From Distichodus sexfasciatus (taxonomy: Eukaryota; Chordata; Actinopteri; Characiformes; Distichodontidae): 64,000 nucleotides of DNA. The notes beneath the pieces were generated by a model. The model was not told the origin of the DNA, made no database searches, and saw nothing but the letters and a program-made list of their open reading frames with translations. The translations under genes and the position numbers were made by a program. The stretch covers positions 62,001 through 126,000 of the forward strand of contig JAVGVS010000636.1 in the NCBI GenBank assembly GCA_032718565.1. The letters run 5' to 3'. Within the stretch, counting starts at the first letter, position 1. The number at the start of each line of letters is the position of its first letter. Positions 12,801-24,475 of the stretch are shown here, piece after piece.

Positions 12801-14323
12801 AAAAAACAGATAAAAGTGATTTTAGGGGACAAAAAGGTCCCCACAATGCGATAAATACATGGACACACACACATACACACACTAGAACAAAAAGAGTTAA
12901 AAGAGTTAAATCTTAGCAACCAAACAGGGAAGCCAGTTTTTGTCCCCACTTTGCAGATGTAGTATCAGAACATTTGTACCTAAAACAAGTCTAGAACAAA
13001 CACACACACATGTAAATATAAAAACATAGACACACACGGTGCCAAATTTGTTTAACGCTTAGCGACTGGTTTTTGTCCCCGCTTTGCAGTTGTAGAGTCT
13101 AAAACAAATAAACTCACACAGACATACTCTCATACACACACAAAAGACATATGCACACACAAAAACACAAACGAAAACACAAACACATATTCACTTAAAC
13201 GAACACAAATACACACACACAATATAAAACAGGATTAACTGCGTACACAGTACACAAGTGTTTGTGGGTAGCACGATTGGGGAGAATCTGCCACCTAGTG
13301 GCCACACAGCAGCTGAACTTAAAGTACTTGTAGATCATTTTAGGAAAAGCAGGCGTGAGGTCAGAGCTTGAGCCCAACTGGTAAATGATTGTTGAGAAAA
13401 GCAGGGTAGACACAGGTTAATGAATCAATCATTTTGGCTGAAAATGAAAAAATAAACCCAAGCTGTGATCTAACTGGGGTTCTTCAGTTAAACAGTCACA
13501 GCTGCACGTATTAGGGCTGACACACTGATAAATATTTAGAGAAAGTAAGAGTCCCATCTGTTCAAGAAAACAGTTGTGTGGTCTTGTTCTTCAAATATTG
13601 GAAACAACGCTTTCAGAGTGTTGAAAAGTTTACATTTTTTCAAAAAGTTTCAGAGCTTCACTTTTTCCCCTTATTGTTCCAATGAAAAGATTCCTTTTTC
13701 CGTTTACATTTTTTCAAAAGGTTTCAAAGATTCACTTTTTCCCCTTATTTTTCTAATTGTCATTTATCGACCAATTTATCGCTGATACCAGTTCCTCAAC
13801 TGACTTGTTCCAGCTCATAACATCGACTGATCATCGATCATCAGCTAGTGTCTTAGTAATTTAAAGTGTGTGTGCATGTGGTCAGTGTTTAAGTGTGTGA
13901 GTGTGTGTTACCTCGCACTTGCACCATCTTGACCACATTGCCCACATACTCGTACATGATCACCAGGTTGCACTGTGGGATATCGATGCCCTCGTCGGCT
14001 ACCGAGGTGGCGATCAGGATCTTACTCTGGTCCGAGCTCTTAAACGAGTCCAACACCCCCTTCTGGCTGGTCAGCGTCATTCCTGCAACAACACAAACAT
14101 TAACACACACACACACTCGCAATGTGGTCAGAGCTGTGTGTGTGTGTGTGCGTTCTGACCTGTGTCAGTAAGTTGAGATTTTCTGCCACGACCAATCAGA
14201 ACTCCCGGCTTCAGGAATTTCAATGAGTCTGTCTCCTCAATCCAGTTCTTCAGAGCCTGGTGGACAACAACAATAGTACTGTAGATGGATGGACGGACGG
14301 ACGGACGGACGGACGGACGGACG

Positions 14324-14354
<31 letters not shown>

Positions 14355-14628
14355 AGATAGATAGATAGAGAAAGGGTGGATAGAGATATATGGACTGATG
14401 GAGAGATAGAGTGATGGAGAGACAGAGAGATGAAGTAGAGTGATGCAGTCCTCAGATCAGTCGGTGCTCGCGTCCTGACAAAGAGAACAGTGAGAGAGAG
14501 AGATATGGACTGATGGAGAGATAGAATGATGGAGAGATAGTGAGATGGAGAGATACAGAGAGAGTGGTGGAGTGAAGTTCTCACATCAGCCAGTGCTCGC
14601 GTTCTGACAAAGAGAAAGGTGTGTTTGG

Positions 14629-14664
<36 letters not shown>

Positions 14665-16159
14665 TGGATGGATGGAGTGATGGAGTGATGGAGAGATAGT
14701 GATAGCGTGACGAAGTTCTCACATCAGCCAGTGCTCGCGTCCTGACGAAGAGAACGGTGCGAGTTTGAGGGTTGTTGTGATATTCCTCTCCCAGGATAAA
14801 CTTCAGGTCCTGCAGTTTGGGATTCTCCTGACCATCACTGGCCAAACGCTGCATCTGCTCCTGCTGACCTATACACACGCCACACACACACATTATATAA
14901 CACATATAGTATAAATACATATAAATCCAAATAGTAAAAATACTCAAAATAAATCTAATAATAAAAACATAATTATTTAAATAATTTCAATGAATACTCT
15001 TTATTTATTTGATTTTTGCAAATTAGGAACAACTGAACATCCAGAAATAAATAAAACAGGGAAAAATACTACATTTTAGTATATTTAGGAAGCGTTGATG
15101 TCATACTTTCGAAGAAGGCGGTGAGTTGTTGCTCAGTATCGTCGAATCCGGCGTTTCGCACCTGACTGATGAAGAGCTGCAGGTACGAGAGAGCGTCTTT
15201 GGTCCTGGCGTCCTCATTAATCATCAACGCATCGTTATATTTCTGATCAAGAAGAAAGACCAGGATCAGATGTGATGTAGAGTTACATTTATACACAGCT
15301 GCTACAAAGATGAGAGGAGGAGAAGAGGCAGAAAGAGGAAAAGAGAGAAGAAGGAAACTGAGAGATGAGATAAGAGAGGAGACGAGAAGAGAAGCAACGG
15401 CAAAAGGAGAAGAGAAGGGAACAAATGAGAGAAGGAGGGGAGAGGAGAGAAATAATGAGTAAAGTAGAAAAGAGAGGATAATTAATGAGAAAGGGATAAA
15501 GGAGAAGAGAACAAATGAGAAAAGAACAGAAGAGAACTAACAAAAAATGGAGAGAAGAGAGAAGAACTAATAAGAAAATGAGAGAGACAAGAGGAGAATG
15601 AATGAGAAAAGGAGAGAAGGGAAGATAATTAATCACAAAAGAAGACAAGAGACGAGAAGAGAAGATAAAAAAAGAGAGAGGAGAATGAATGAGAAAATGA
15701 GAGAAGTACAGGTTAAAAAAGTAAATGAATGGACCTTTCTACGTCTCTCTTTCTCTTCTTCTCTGTCTCTATCACTCATTCTCTACTCATTTTATCTCGT
15801 TACGTCTCTCTGTCTCTCTCTCTGTCTATCTTCCTGTACCTCTTTCTTTCCTCCCTTTCTCTCTCTGATCCACTGATCTCTTGTTACCTGCAGGCGCTCA
15901 GTGTAGTTGAAGAGCGCTCTGCACACTTTCCTCTCTTCATTTCTCTCTTGCTCTCTTTCTCTCTCTCCCTCTCACTCTCTCCACTCATCCCTCGTTACCC
16001 GCAGGTGCTCGGTGTAGTTGAAGAGCGCTCTGCACACTCTCCTCTCCTCCTCTGGCTCTTTGATGCGCAGCAGTTTGCAGTTCTTCTGCACCTCCACTAT
16101 CCACTGCTCGTACTTCTGAGAACCAAACTCACGACTGCTGATCTGGGACAGAGAGTCTG

Positions 16160-16192
<33 letters not shown>

Positions 16193-16508
16193 GAGGGGGG
16201 GGATAGAGGGGTGATATGTAGGGCAAGAGGGAGAGAGGGAAGTAGAGGGAAAAAAGGGAAGAAGAGAAAGGAGGAAGGGAAGGAGGTAGATAGGGATAGA
16301 GAGGGAGAGATGAAAAGGAGAGAGGGGGAGAAAAAAGAGAGAAAGAGGAAAAGAGGAGAGAGAAAAGGAGAGTGACGGAGAAGAAAGAGCGGGAGGAATG
16401 AGTAAGGAAAAGGAGAGGGGGAAAGATGAGAGAGGGAGAGAGAAAGAGAGAGAGGAGAGAGAAACGAGTGTGTATGTTACCAAACCTTTCTTACAAATGA
16501 ACACAGAT

Positions 16509-16565
<57 letters not shown>

Positions 16566-18943
16566 CAGTACCGATGTTGTAGACGCTCTTGGCCAGCCTC
16601 TCGATGTTGCTCATGATGTTGGTGATAATCCTGATGAAGGGGTCGGAGGGGCGCAGTTCCACCCCGTAGAACTCTACACACACACGCACCACACACACAC
16701 ATAGAAGTGAAGAAGACACACTCACAGAAGTGTGTGTTTATTGCATTTAAATGTCTTGGTGCAGAACAGTTATTATAACTCACAACCTGCAGGTGATACA
16801 CAATCTGCAATCACCTTTTTCAGGTGTGTGTACGTATGATCGGAGCTCATCGACGTGTGTGGAAACGGTGGAGATCATCCTGGCATCCAGGTTGGCACAC
16901 AGCTGACAGATGTTGTTCTCGGCCTCGCTTTGGTTTCTAAAAGTGCCGATGCCGACGGACGCCGTGAAGCCGACCACCTGAGAGGGCAATGGAAATGAAG
17001 AGACCGAATTTGAGTGGCTGTTTGGCTGTTTGGTTTAGACCTACCAGAGGTTAGGAAGGGGGGTTAACTAGCTCCTTCTTCTTTTGTCTACATTTACCAA
17101 TGCTTCACTGGCTCAATGAAGGTCTCTGTCAGTCTCCTAGAAGATGGTGAAGGTTCCTAACCCCAGGTACTGGTTTGCAGTGGTCTTCCTGAGGAGAGCT
17201 GCTTGGACCCTGTTGCACACTCAACTTTATCTACCAGATGAACTAGGCTGGACTATAAGGACTGAACTCTAGAAGCCAGTGAAGGTTCCCAACCCTGTGT
17301 ACTACCATGGTTCGTAGTGCTGTACCTGAGGAGAGCTGCCTGGACTCTAGAGCTGCACTGTGAACTTTCTCTAACAGATGAACTTTACTGTACTTTAAAC
17401 ACAGAACTTTACAGGTCTCCTAGAAGCCGGGGAAGGTTCCTGGGCCTGTGTACTACAGTGGTTCGCATTGTTTCTCCTGAGGAGAGCCAGGTGAACTAGA
17501 CTATACTTTAAGGCCTGAGCTCTCACCTGGACTCTATAGATACCTCGCTATCTGGAACTAGAATTGAATGCTAAGTTGGATATAATTTTCAGAAATTCAC
17601 AGAATTCTACACCTGTGGGAGTGCATGCATGTTGCCGTTGAACTTGGCATCCAAGTAGCGGCTCATGATGTTGTTGTACGGGTGTTTTCCGGTGGTGTTG
17701 TGGCACTCGTCCAGTAGTAGCAGGGTGAAGACTTCGAGTGAGGCCAGTTCTCCTCGCTGCAGGGCATTGACTAGGATCTGGGGCGTCAGAACCACCACCT
17801 CATTATCCTGCAGCACCGTGCTCAAGCTTAACTCCATGCTCCCACACACACCCTCCACCCTGCAACACACACACACACACGCACAACTAACTCAAATACA
17901 ACTGCCTGCAGTGAAATAAAAACACAAGCAAAACAGGCTGCTTCAACCAGGGCTGGGTGATACAACCTCAAATCAATGTCACGACATGTCATGACTTTGA
18001 TTTGAATATGTGTGTTCATACCTGACACTTTGGTCCTTGCTGAAGTGCTTCTTGAAGAGTTTGAGTTGCTGCTCGAACACATCCACCTTCGTCGCCATGA
18101 ACACCACTTTTGCCTTCTCAGGGAAGCGCTTCAGGTGATGCTCGCAGATCGCTATGGCGACGATGGTCTTCCCGCATCCTGGAGGAAACACACATGCCCT
18201 CATAAACCATAAAACATGGACAAATAGTTGTTCCTGTCTTTTAGGGGACAGCCAGAACACTATACACACAAATAACACACCGGTCGGGGCGCAGACGATG
18301 GTGTTTTGTCCTTCGAAGGCGGCAGCAGCGAGTTCCTTCTGATACTCCCTCAAACTGATGTCCTGTGACTTCTCAAAGCCGGCTGCCCTCGTGCCTGCGG
18401 AGGTCAAAGGAGTCTGACCACTCCATATATAGAGAGGGGTGTGTGTACATATGTGAGTGTGTATGTACCTTCATTCTCGCCCTCCTGATTGGTTGACATC
18501 ATCTCATTGGCACTGGTCAAATCCATATCGCTTTCTCCACCATCACAGTACTGGATACACACTGTTGCCATAGTGTCCCCGTCCTCAACCTCCTCCATCG
18601 TCTCCTCTTTACAGTTGTCACCTGGAGGGTGTGAGACAAATCTTTAAATCTTTAATCTGTTCTCATTTTGAACATATTGTTTTAGAATACTGTAAAGTTT
18701 AGGGGTCAGATTAGATTATGTTGAAGTTTCGGATTAGATAGTGGGAAAGCACAGATTCCAGATTAAAGATATATGTAGACGGAGTGTATGTATGTACCAG
18801 GATCCAGACATTTAAGTGCTAGCATATGGCTGCAGGTCTCCAGCGCCAATTTCAGCTCCTTAAACCACTGAGTTTTATCACAGCGCTTCAGACTCTCCAC
18901 CAACTGCTCGCTCGCTGCCACAGCGCCACGCTGTTCTTCCACC

Positions 18944-18982
<39 letters not shown>

Positions 18983-21711
18983 CATTAAAATGTTGAGGTT
19001 GATTGGTATGTAAAAAGTGTATTGATCCTGATTATTACTTATCAAGGAAACTGATATTTTGATTTATTTTAAAGTGAGTGATTAAAGTGAGTAGTACAGC
19101 ACACAGTGTACTACAACCAAATGTGAGCTCGGCATTTGCCTGGGGACGGTACCTTGCTCTTTTCTACCTCAGTGGTACCTTTACGGGTCTGGGACTTGAA
19201 CCAGCAAGACTCTGATCAGGGGGTCAACTCCCTAACAGTTACTCTACCAAGTAATGAAGATGAATAAAGAGGGTGTGTCTCACCGCGTTGATCTCCTCAC
19301 ACTCGCGCTGCATCAGGCATCCGTGGAGGTGTGGTAAAAGCTCTCTGGGCTTCATGTTTTTGGTGATTGATGGCCCGACCAGCTCCAGGAGTCTCCTGTG
19401 AGGCTGAAGGGATTCCAGTTGGCGAAAATCCCAGCTGGTCACTGCAGCGTGCAGGCCGGTGTATCCTACACACACACACACACACATTTTACGCTTCACT
19501 CTACAATTGGAAAGACTCCACATGAAGATGACCGTGGCTAAATAAGCCTGTGCTTTAACAACAAGATCAAACACTGAAAGGACTTAATTATATGTGTTTT
19601 TATTCAATTTAATATTATAATAAAATACTTTTTGTCAGTAAAGTACCTCAATAAATTTATATCAAATATTTTTATTTATATAAAGCATTATTTAATCTTT
19701 CAAAATTATATATGTACCTGAAGCGAACAGAATGTCTACAAACGCCTGGAACCAGCCCTCCTGCTGCAGCTGCACAACCTGATCCAGCAGCATCTTGACT
19801 GAAAAGGTCACTGACGACTTCTCCGCTGACAGAATTCTCTCCACACACTCTGACAACGCGGCAAATTCAAAACGAAAAGCTATTTACCAGCCAAATATGC
19901 TTAACACATGAGGTTCTAGATACAAGTGCTTATCTTTTGGCAGGATATTCAACAATGAGAATGAGCTTGTGCTTTCAAGTATGACTGAACATTTTCAAGT
20001 TATTTAATTTTTAATATTAAGAATGAAATGCCAAAGTAAAGTTAATTCTTTTTTAAGTTACATATATTGGAAAAACATACATTTAAGTTTCATTAATATA
20101 TATATTTTTTATTTTACTGTATCCCATTTTCAAAAACTTCAAAACTTCAGAAACTGTGTGCAAGTGTACCTAGAAGAATTGATGCTGTTTTGAAGGCAAA
20201 GAGCGGTCACACCAAATATTGATTTGATTTACATTTCTCTTTTGTTCATTCACTGCATTTTGTAGATTGATAAACATAAATTATTAACACTTCCAATTTT
20301 GAAAGCATTCTTTGTTTACAGCATATTTTCACACCTGCCTAAAACTTTTGCACAGTACTGTGTGTACATATATATGTGTGTGTGTATATATATTTTTTAT
20401 TATTATTATTATTATTATTTTTACATTTTTGTTATAGCTAATCTTTCGCTTGTGTAATATATTTAATATAATTACATTATTAATGTACATTATTTACCCA
20501 TAATCATTAATAAACTTGCTGACAGAAGAAGCTTGTGTTATATCAGTGACATATTTACTAAAGCGCAGAAGACTCTGCTGCTCAAAATGTCCTTGAACAG
20601 TGGCACCTCACAATTAAAAGTCGCATTTGTCGCCCTCTGGTGGGCATTGGAGTTAACGCGTGACTTATTCCTGCGTCAAACTAACATGTAATCAACATTA
20701 ACAGCTAAAATTATTTGTTTTGCTGCACATATTGCTTACAGAGACAATTATAATCGAATAACATTATCAGTTTTAGGGTTTTTGTTGACCTTTACTAAAG
20801 CAGCCCTCAGTTCTATTATATCGTTATTGTCATGTTTGCATAACTACTGTACTTGTGTACAGTCCAAGCCTTCTTTGTTCCCTTCTTTTTACTCATATGA
20901 GCTCACAAAGTTTGGTTTGGTTCTGTCCCTCCCATTTCTTCAGTGGGTAAATCTTTTAAACTGCTGCGAAATTGTCATTTTTTCAGAGAAATATTTCAAG
21001 CAGCTGAGTTTATTTCTCCTGTTTACCGCCTTCGTTTCAGGTAGTTCAGCTAAATTCTCCGATTCACCACTTTATCCCACTGAATCACTTTATGCATCCT
21101 TTTTCCACATGAGTTTCTCAAATGTTCAACCGCTGTTTACCTTTTTTTCAGCACAGTTTTAGCTAGTCTACGTCATTTGTCTTTTTCCACCACTTTATTC
21201 CAACGTTTGACGTTTCTCTGCAATGAGAAAATGTTAAACACCTGCCACATTGTCATTTTAGGGGGGAAATATCTAGTGTTTTTCAGCAAGTTAAGTTCGT
21301 TTATCCCTTTCCACCACTTTCTCCTTCTGTTTTCAACCTTGGTTTCTCGTTTTTACCATTTTCTTCAATAGGGAAGTGTTAAACTTTAATGTTTTTCTGT
21401 TCACCTCTTCCTCCAACAGCGTCCTTTTGAACTCGTTCATCCAGATTTCTTCATTCCCCTCGCTCCACCTCTTTATCCATTTCTACTTTTTCTCCAACAC
21501 TCAGCAATCACCGAATTCCTCTAATTTCTCAAATAAACCGTCTGTATGACCGGTGTAACATCTGTGAGCTCCAGTGTAAATACCGTTTAAAAGCGCGACT
21601 CTCACCTGCGTCCAGGTAGTCGTTCATGAAGCTCCTGATGTAAGAAGGTCGTAAAATGTTGGTGACATATTGGGCGTAAAGCCGCAGATTCTCCTTCTCT
21701 AGCTCGTACAT
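9822..21711 (-). CDS. rigi: RIG-I, RNA sensor (RLR helicase), complete, 19 coding exons
   Basis: Exons (gene order): 21711-21606, 19849-19718, 19465-19284, 18942-18798, 18621-18469, 18394-18281, 18178-18022, 17859-17613, 16977-16815, 16673-16572, 16156-15999, 15242-15107, 14868-14723, 14256-14160, 14082-13912, 11867-11719, 11600-11454, 10878-10717, 9977-9822. All junctions are GT/AG and phases close to 2823 nt, 940 residues (human 925). Two CARDs occupy about 1-190; Walker A APTGCGKT is 275-282; DECH is 380-383; motif VI reads QVRGRGRAQGS; the C-terminal domain has zinc cysteines C818, C821, C872, C875. The family detects 5'-triphosphate and short double-stranded RNA in the cytosol and signals through MAVS to interferon. 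Start ATG 21711 aligns with family N-termini. An ISRE lies upstream and a uORF overlaps the start. Confidence 0.97.
11868..13911 (-). other. rigi intron 15 with CA-flanked minisatellite
   Basis: The longest 3'-half intron (2.0 kb). From about 12170 to 13150 it carries at least five diverged copies of a unit containing 'cagttttagtcc(cc)actttgcaggtgtagagtctagaac', each flanked by CA repeats. A copy of a fish repeat with 'ccccacaa' and 'ggggacc' words (about 12590-12870) sits among them, including a telomere-like 'cctaaccctaacc' at 12666. Confidence 0.7.
14281..14360 (+). repeat. (GGAC)n/(AGAC)n/(AGAT)n compound tetranucleotide
   Basis: About 80 bp of GGAC, then AGAC, then AGAT repeats in rigi intron 13, a few bases from exon 14 (acceptor at 14257). 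Confidence 0.95.
14449..14622 (-). repeat. Two extra copies of the rigi exon 13 3' end
   Basis: The end of exon 13 plus its donor (real copy about 14711-14760) recurs at about 14573-14622 and 14449-14492. In gene orientation each encodes the helicase stretch FVRTRA. The first copy keeps an intact donor (GCTGAT/gtgaga, exon side ending 14585); in the second the donor GT has become CT. GA/TC microsatellite separates the copies and the reading frame stays open across all three. Confidence 0.85.
15888..15934 (-). repeat. Extra copy of the rigi exon 11 3' end
   Basis: A copy of the last about 45 nt of exon 11 with its donor (CTGCAG/gtaaca; the real one is CTGCGG/gtaacg ending at 15999) lies in intron 11. 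It encodes CRALFNYTE in the same frame, but the frame running in from the true exon meets a stop, so use of this donor would truncate the protein. Confidence 0.8.
16507..16561 (+). repeat. (TG)n microsatellite in rigi intron 10
   Basis: About 55 bp of pure TG, ending 11 bp from the exon 10 donor. Confidence 0.95.
17125..17520 (+). repeat. Three-unit minisatellite in rigi intron 8
   Basis: The phrase 'ctagaag..(g)tgaaggttcc' begins at 17137, 17269 and 17420, a period of about 130-150 bp. Units also share 'ctgaggagag' and 'cagatgaact'. No exon lies inside. Confidence 0.75.
19090..19250 (-). mobile_element. tRNA-derived SINE, family A (in rigi intron 3)
   Basis: Shares 'tacctcagtggtacctttac', 'gggacggtacc' and a tRNA-like head with B-box 'gggacttgaacc' with about eleven other copies in the window. 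Confidence 0.75.
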
Positions 21712-21734
21712 TGTTGTTGCTGCTGCTGCTGCAT
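21699..21734 (-). promoter_or_regulatory. uORF overlapping the rigi start codon
   Basis: An upstream ATG (21734) opens an 11-codon frame (a glutamine run, then C-T-S) that stops with TAG at 21699-21701. It overlaps the main ATG (21711) in another frame. If 21734 is inside the transcript, ribosomes using it would skip the rigi start. Confidence 0.6.
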
Positions 21735-21792
21735 TCACCCGAATCCTGGAACTCTGCTGTTGCGAGTTTAAATAGCGACCGCGAATCGAGAC

Positions 21793-21839
21793 GAAACGAA
21801 AGTGAAACTGATGATGTATGACTCAGAAACGAAAGCAAC
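21793..21839 (+). promoter_or_regulatory. Interferon-stimulated response elements and AP-1 site in the rigi promoter
   Basis: About 80-130 bp upstream of the rigi ATG is GAAACGAAAGTGAAACT (21793-21809), which contains a perfect ISRE core GAAAGTGAAACT at 21798-21809. A TGACTCA AP-1 consensus is at 21819-21825 and a second ISRE-like GAAACGAAAGCAAC at 21826-21839. This fits the known interferon inducibility of RIG-I. Confidence 0.85.
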
Positions 21840-22087
21840 ACAAAACCTCGGGTGAAATCCTACACCAAATAAATACTTTCCTACACTTATTATTTTAGAC
21901 TTGAGATTTTATGATTTTATGCACATTTAAGTACATTCCAGTGTTCTTATTGTCATTTTTCTCCTCTTGACTGCTGTTGTAAATTGTGCACATATTAATG
22001 AATAACTAAAATTGTACATTTATATCTTCTACCTCTGGTTTAGACTTTATATTTTAGAATCCAAGACTTAGAAGGTTGTCACTTAAA

Positions 22088-22264
22088 GTCTCAGACTGCA
22101 TTTGACTCACCCATGAAGGAGCAGTGGGCAGTTTTGTCAGCAATGCCCGGGGAGCAGTGCTTGGGGAACGGTACCAGGCGCATGAGTACCTCAGTGGTAC
22201 CTTTACCGGTACGGGACTTGAACCGACGAGCTTCTGATCATGGGGCTAATTTCTTAATCGCTCT
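22088..22264 (-). mobile_element. tRNA-derived SINE, family A
   Basis: Reverse-oriented copy with 'cccatgaaggagcagtgggc', 'gcatgagtacctcagtggta' and head 'gggacttgaaccgacgagc'. Confidence 0.75.
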
Positions 22265-22459
22265 GTATATAGGTTAGATTACAAGAATTGCAAAGCACAA
22301 AAACTGATAGAGCAAAGCCTTACTGATGAATCGACTTGATGTCATTGTTCATGCAAAACCAACTTGCAAAAACCAGAATTGTTGCTGATTTTTGGTCATA
22401 AATCGACGCCATTGTTCACTGTCACGTGTAATGTGAAAATATTCACGTTGTGTTCACAA

Positions 22460-22662
22460 ATAATCACTCACTCATGATTATCACAGTGGACCACAACCAA
22501 AGGTGACCTCTGCCTTTGACCTATCCATGAAGAAGCAATGGATACCCTTTTTGCCAGCGCCTGTGGAGCAGTGCTTGGGGACGGTACCGTTACCGGTCCG
22601 GGACTTGAACCGCTGACCCTCAGATTACAGGGCCTAACTGTCACGCTACCAACCGCCAACAA
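22460..22662 (-). mobile_element. tRNA-derived SINE, family A
   Basis: Reverse-oriented copy with 'tgacctctgcctttgaccta' and head 'gggacttgaaccgctgaccc'. Confidence 0.75.
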
Positions 22663-23769
22663 GGTAATGCTGCTACGTGTGTATGGTACTGCAAAATGTA
22701 ATCCTGGATGTTGAAAGAATTATGGGCTAAGGTATAGAGGTCTCGTTGTGACAATGACAATTTGAAAAATTGTATTTGACTAATTTGAGCGCATCAACAG
22801 GCATCCTGGATAAAGAAAGCATCATAAATGAGTTTTCCATCCTTCTTGGCTTCCAAAAAATGAGCACACACTTAATTTTATGAATGTATTTTGTTTTTTC
22901 ATTTATTGAAGGGGCAGAATAATAATAAAAAACATCTGTTCAAAGGGAGGGAGGAGGAGAGTGATCACTAGAGTTGCACGATATATACAAATATATAGCA
23001 ATGATATTGAATGGTCACACTGCAGGACGTTTAAAGCCAACTAGAGAAAATTTAATCAATTAACTTTATCGCAACTTATTTTTGTTGCACTGAATCCAAT
23101 TGTAAAACTTAACATTCAATTCAGGTTTAAGCTTCACACTCAAACTGTGAAAAAAATGTGTATTACAGTTTATTTATTAATATCTTGATGTTTAGTGTAG
23201 ATTTCAAAACGGTACTAAATAAATAATTTTATTTAGATATTACAATTTTCTTTGTATATTACTTATCCAAAATTGCCCAGTTTTCTTCTAAATGATATAA
23301 TGCAATGCCAATTCTCCAAATATCGTGAAACCCTAGTTTTGATTATTTTTCAAAACTGAAGCTTTAGAATTGTCTCAATATTTTTGGAGATGAGATCAAC
23401 ATTCTTTGGAACATCACTAGTGATCACTTAACAATTAATTACCAGTTGAAAAGGATGTGATTGAAGATTTCCCACATTCAGATTAACATTGAGACACACA
23501 CACACACACACAAACACACACTCACATGCAGTGTGCAAGAGGCATGGTGGTATCTTTTTAACAAGTGAGCACTCACCATGGGTTCCCTGAGTTTCGGACG
23601 CTTTCACAGCCTTTTTCCACTGCGCCGTTGCTGATACCAAGTTTAAGAACCAGATCCACATTTCTGCTGAAATGAACCCACACTCACTCACTGGGTTTAA
23701 CGATAATGATTTTCTAGACCCAGACGTAACGCTAATGCAAGGCAATCTGCAAATGGGGCTTCAAATTTA

Positions 23770-23925
23770 GCAGTCTAGGTTAGGGAGTTGGCCCCGTGAT
23801 CGGAAGGTTGCTGGCTGAGGTCCCGGACCAGTAAAAGGTGCCACTGAGGTACTCATGAGCAAGGTACCACCCCCAAGCACTGCTCTGCGATGGATGGGTC
23901 AAATGCACTAGCTGCATTTCTATGT
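23770..23925 (+). mobile_element. tRNA-derived SINE, family A
   Basis: Forward copy: head 'agttggccccgtgatcgga', then 'ggtactcatgagcaaggta' and 'atggatgggtcaaatgca'. Confidence 0.75.
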
Positions 23926-24475
23926 GATATGTTGTGTTTCTAATCTGCTATGTTTTTCATCTAAAATTGCCTTGCTTACTCCGTTCACCTCTCGTATCAC
24001 AGCTACTCAGTTGCAGACCAGGGTTCAAATTGAGAACTGGTCGATCACGGCGGCATTACGGCTATGTTTCCAACAACAGGGTCATCAAGGTTTCAGACTG
24101 ATCTGAAGCAGATTTTTTATTTGATTCCCTTCTGTTGAAAACACGGAACTGGTTTCCGAATTGGGACTGTCACCAGCCACTTTGCCAATGAGCGTCGGCA
24201 CCAGTGCAGTGGAAAAGGGGCGAGGATCTGAGGAAAGGGGTCGGTTCAGGTTGTGTATGTGTTTGTGTGTACAAGTGTTTCGTGGCACAGCAGGTCAGCA
24301 CCAAGTCTGAGGCAGAAGATTAATCCGGGAGCCATAAATACTATTCATAATCAAAGTGTTTATCTTATTACACTCAGCTATGAACAAATATTTTTGCAAG
24401 AGTTTATAAATGAGGCAAAATAAAACCATAAAAGTAGTTTTTGTAACAATTGAAGGTCTGAAAAGTGGTGTGATT

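Larger units (their letters stand above)
21842..24475. other. rigi-topors intergenic region
   Basis: No gene seen. It holds two reverse and one forward family-A SINE (22088-22264, 22460-22662, 23770-23925), a CA tract (23493-23522) and AT-rich unique sequence. AT-rich sequence before 24476 may include the topors 3' UTR. Confidence 0.6.

Noticed and set aside
12170..13150. Regular repeat units that could be mistaken for a CRISPR array
   Set aside because: The units are diverged, CA-rich and inside a vertebrate intron; there are no equal-length unique spacers or cas genes.
14237..14947. Long 236-codon frame across rigi exon 13 and intron 13, taken as one exon
   Set aside because: The true exon ends at the donor 14723. 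The rest is open because of duplicated exon ends and microsatellite; only the duplicated donors are of interest.
21529..21738. An N-terminally extended rigi start with an alanine run
   Set aside because: That extension begins with GTG; the first ATG in frame is 21711, which matches the family N-terminus.
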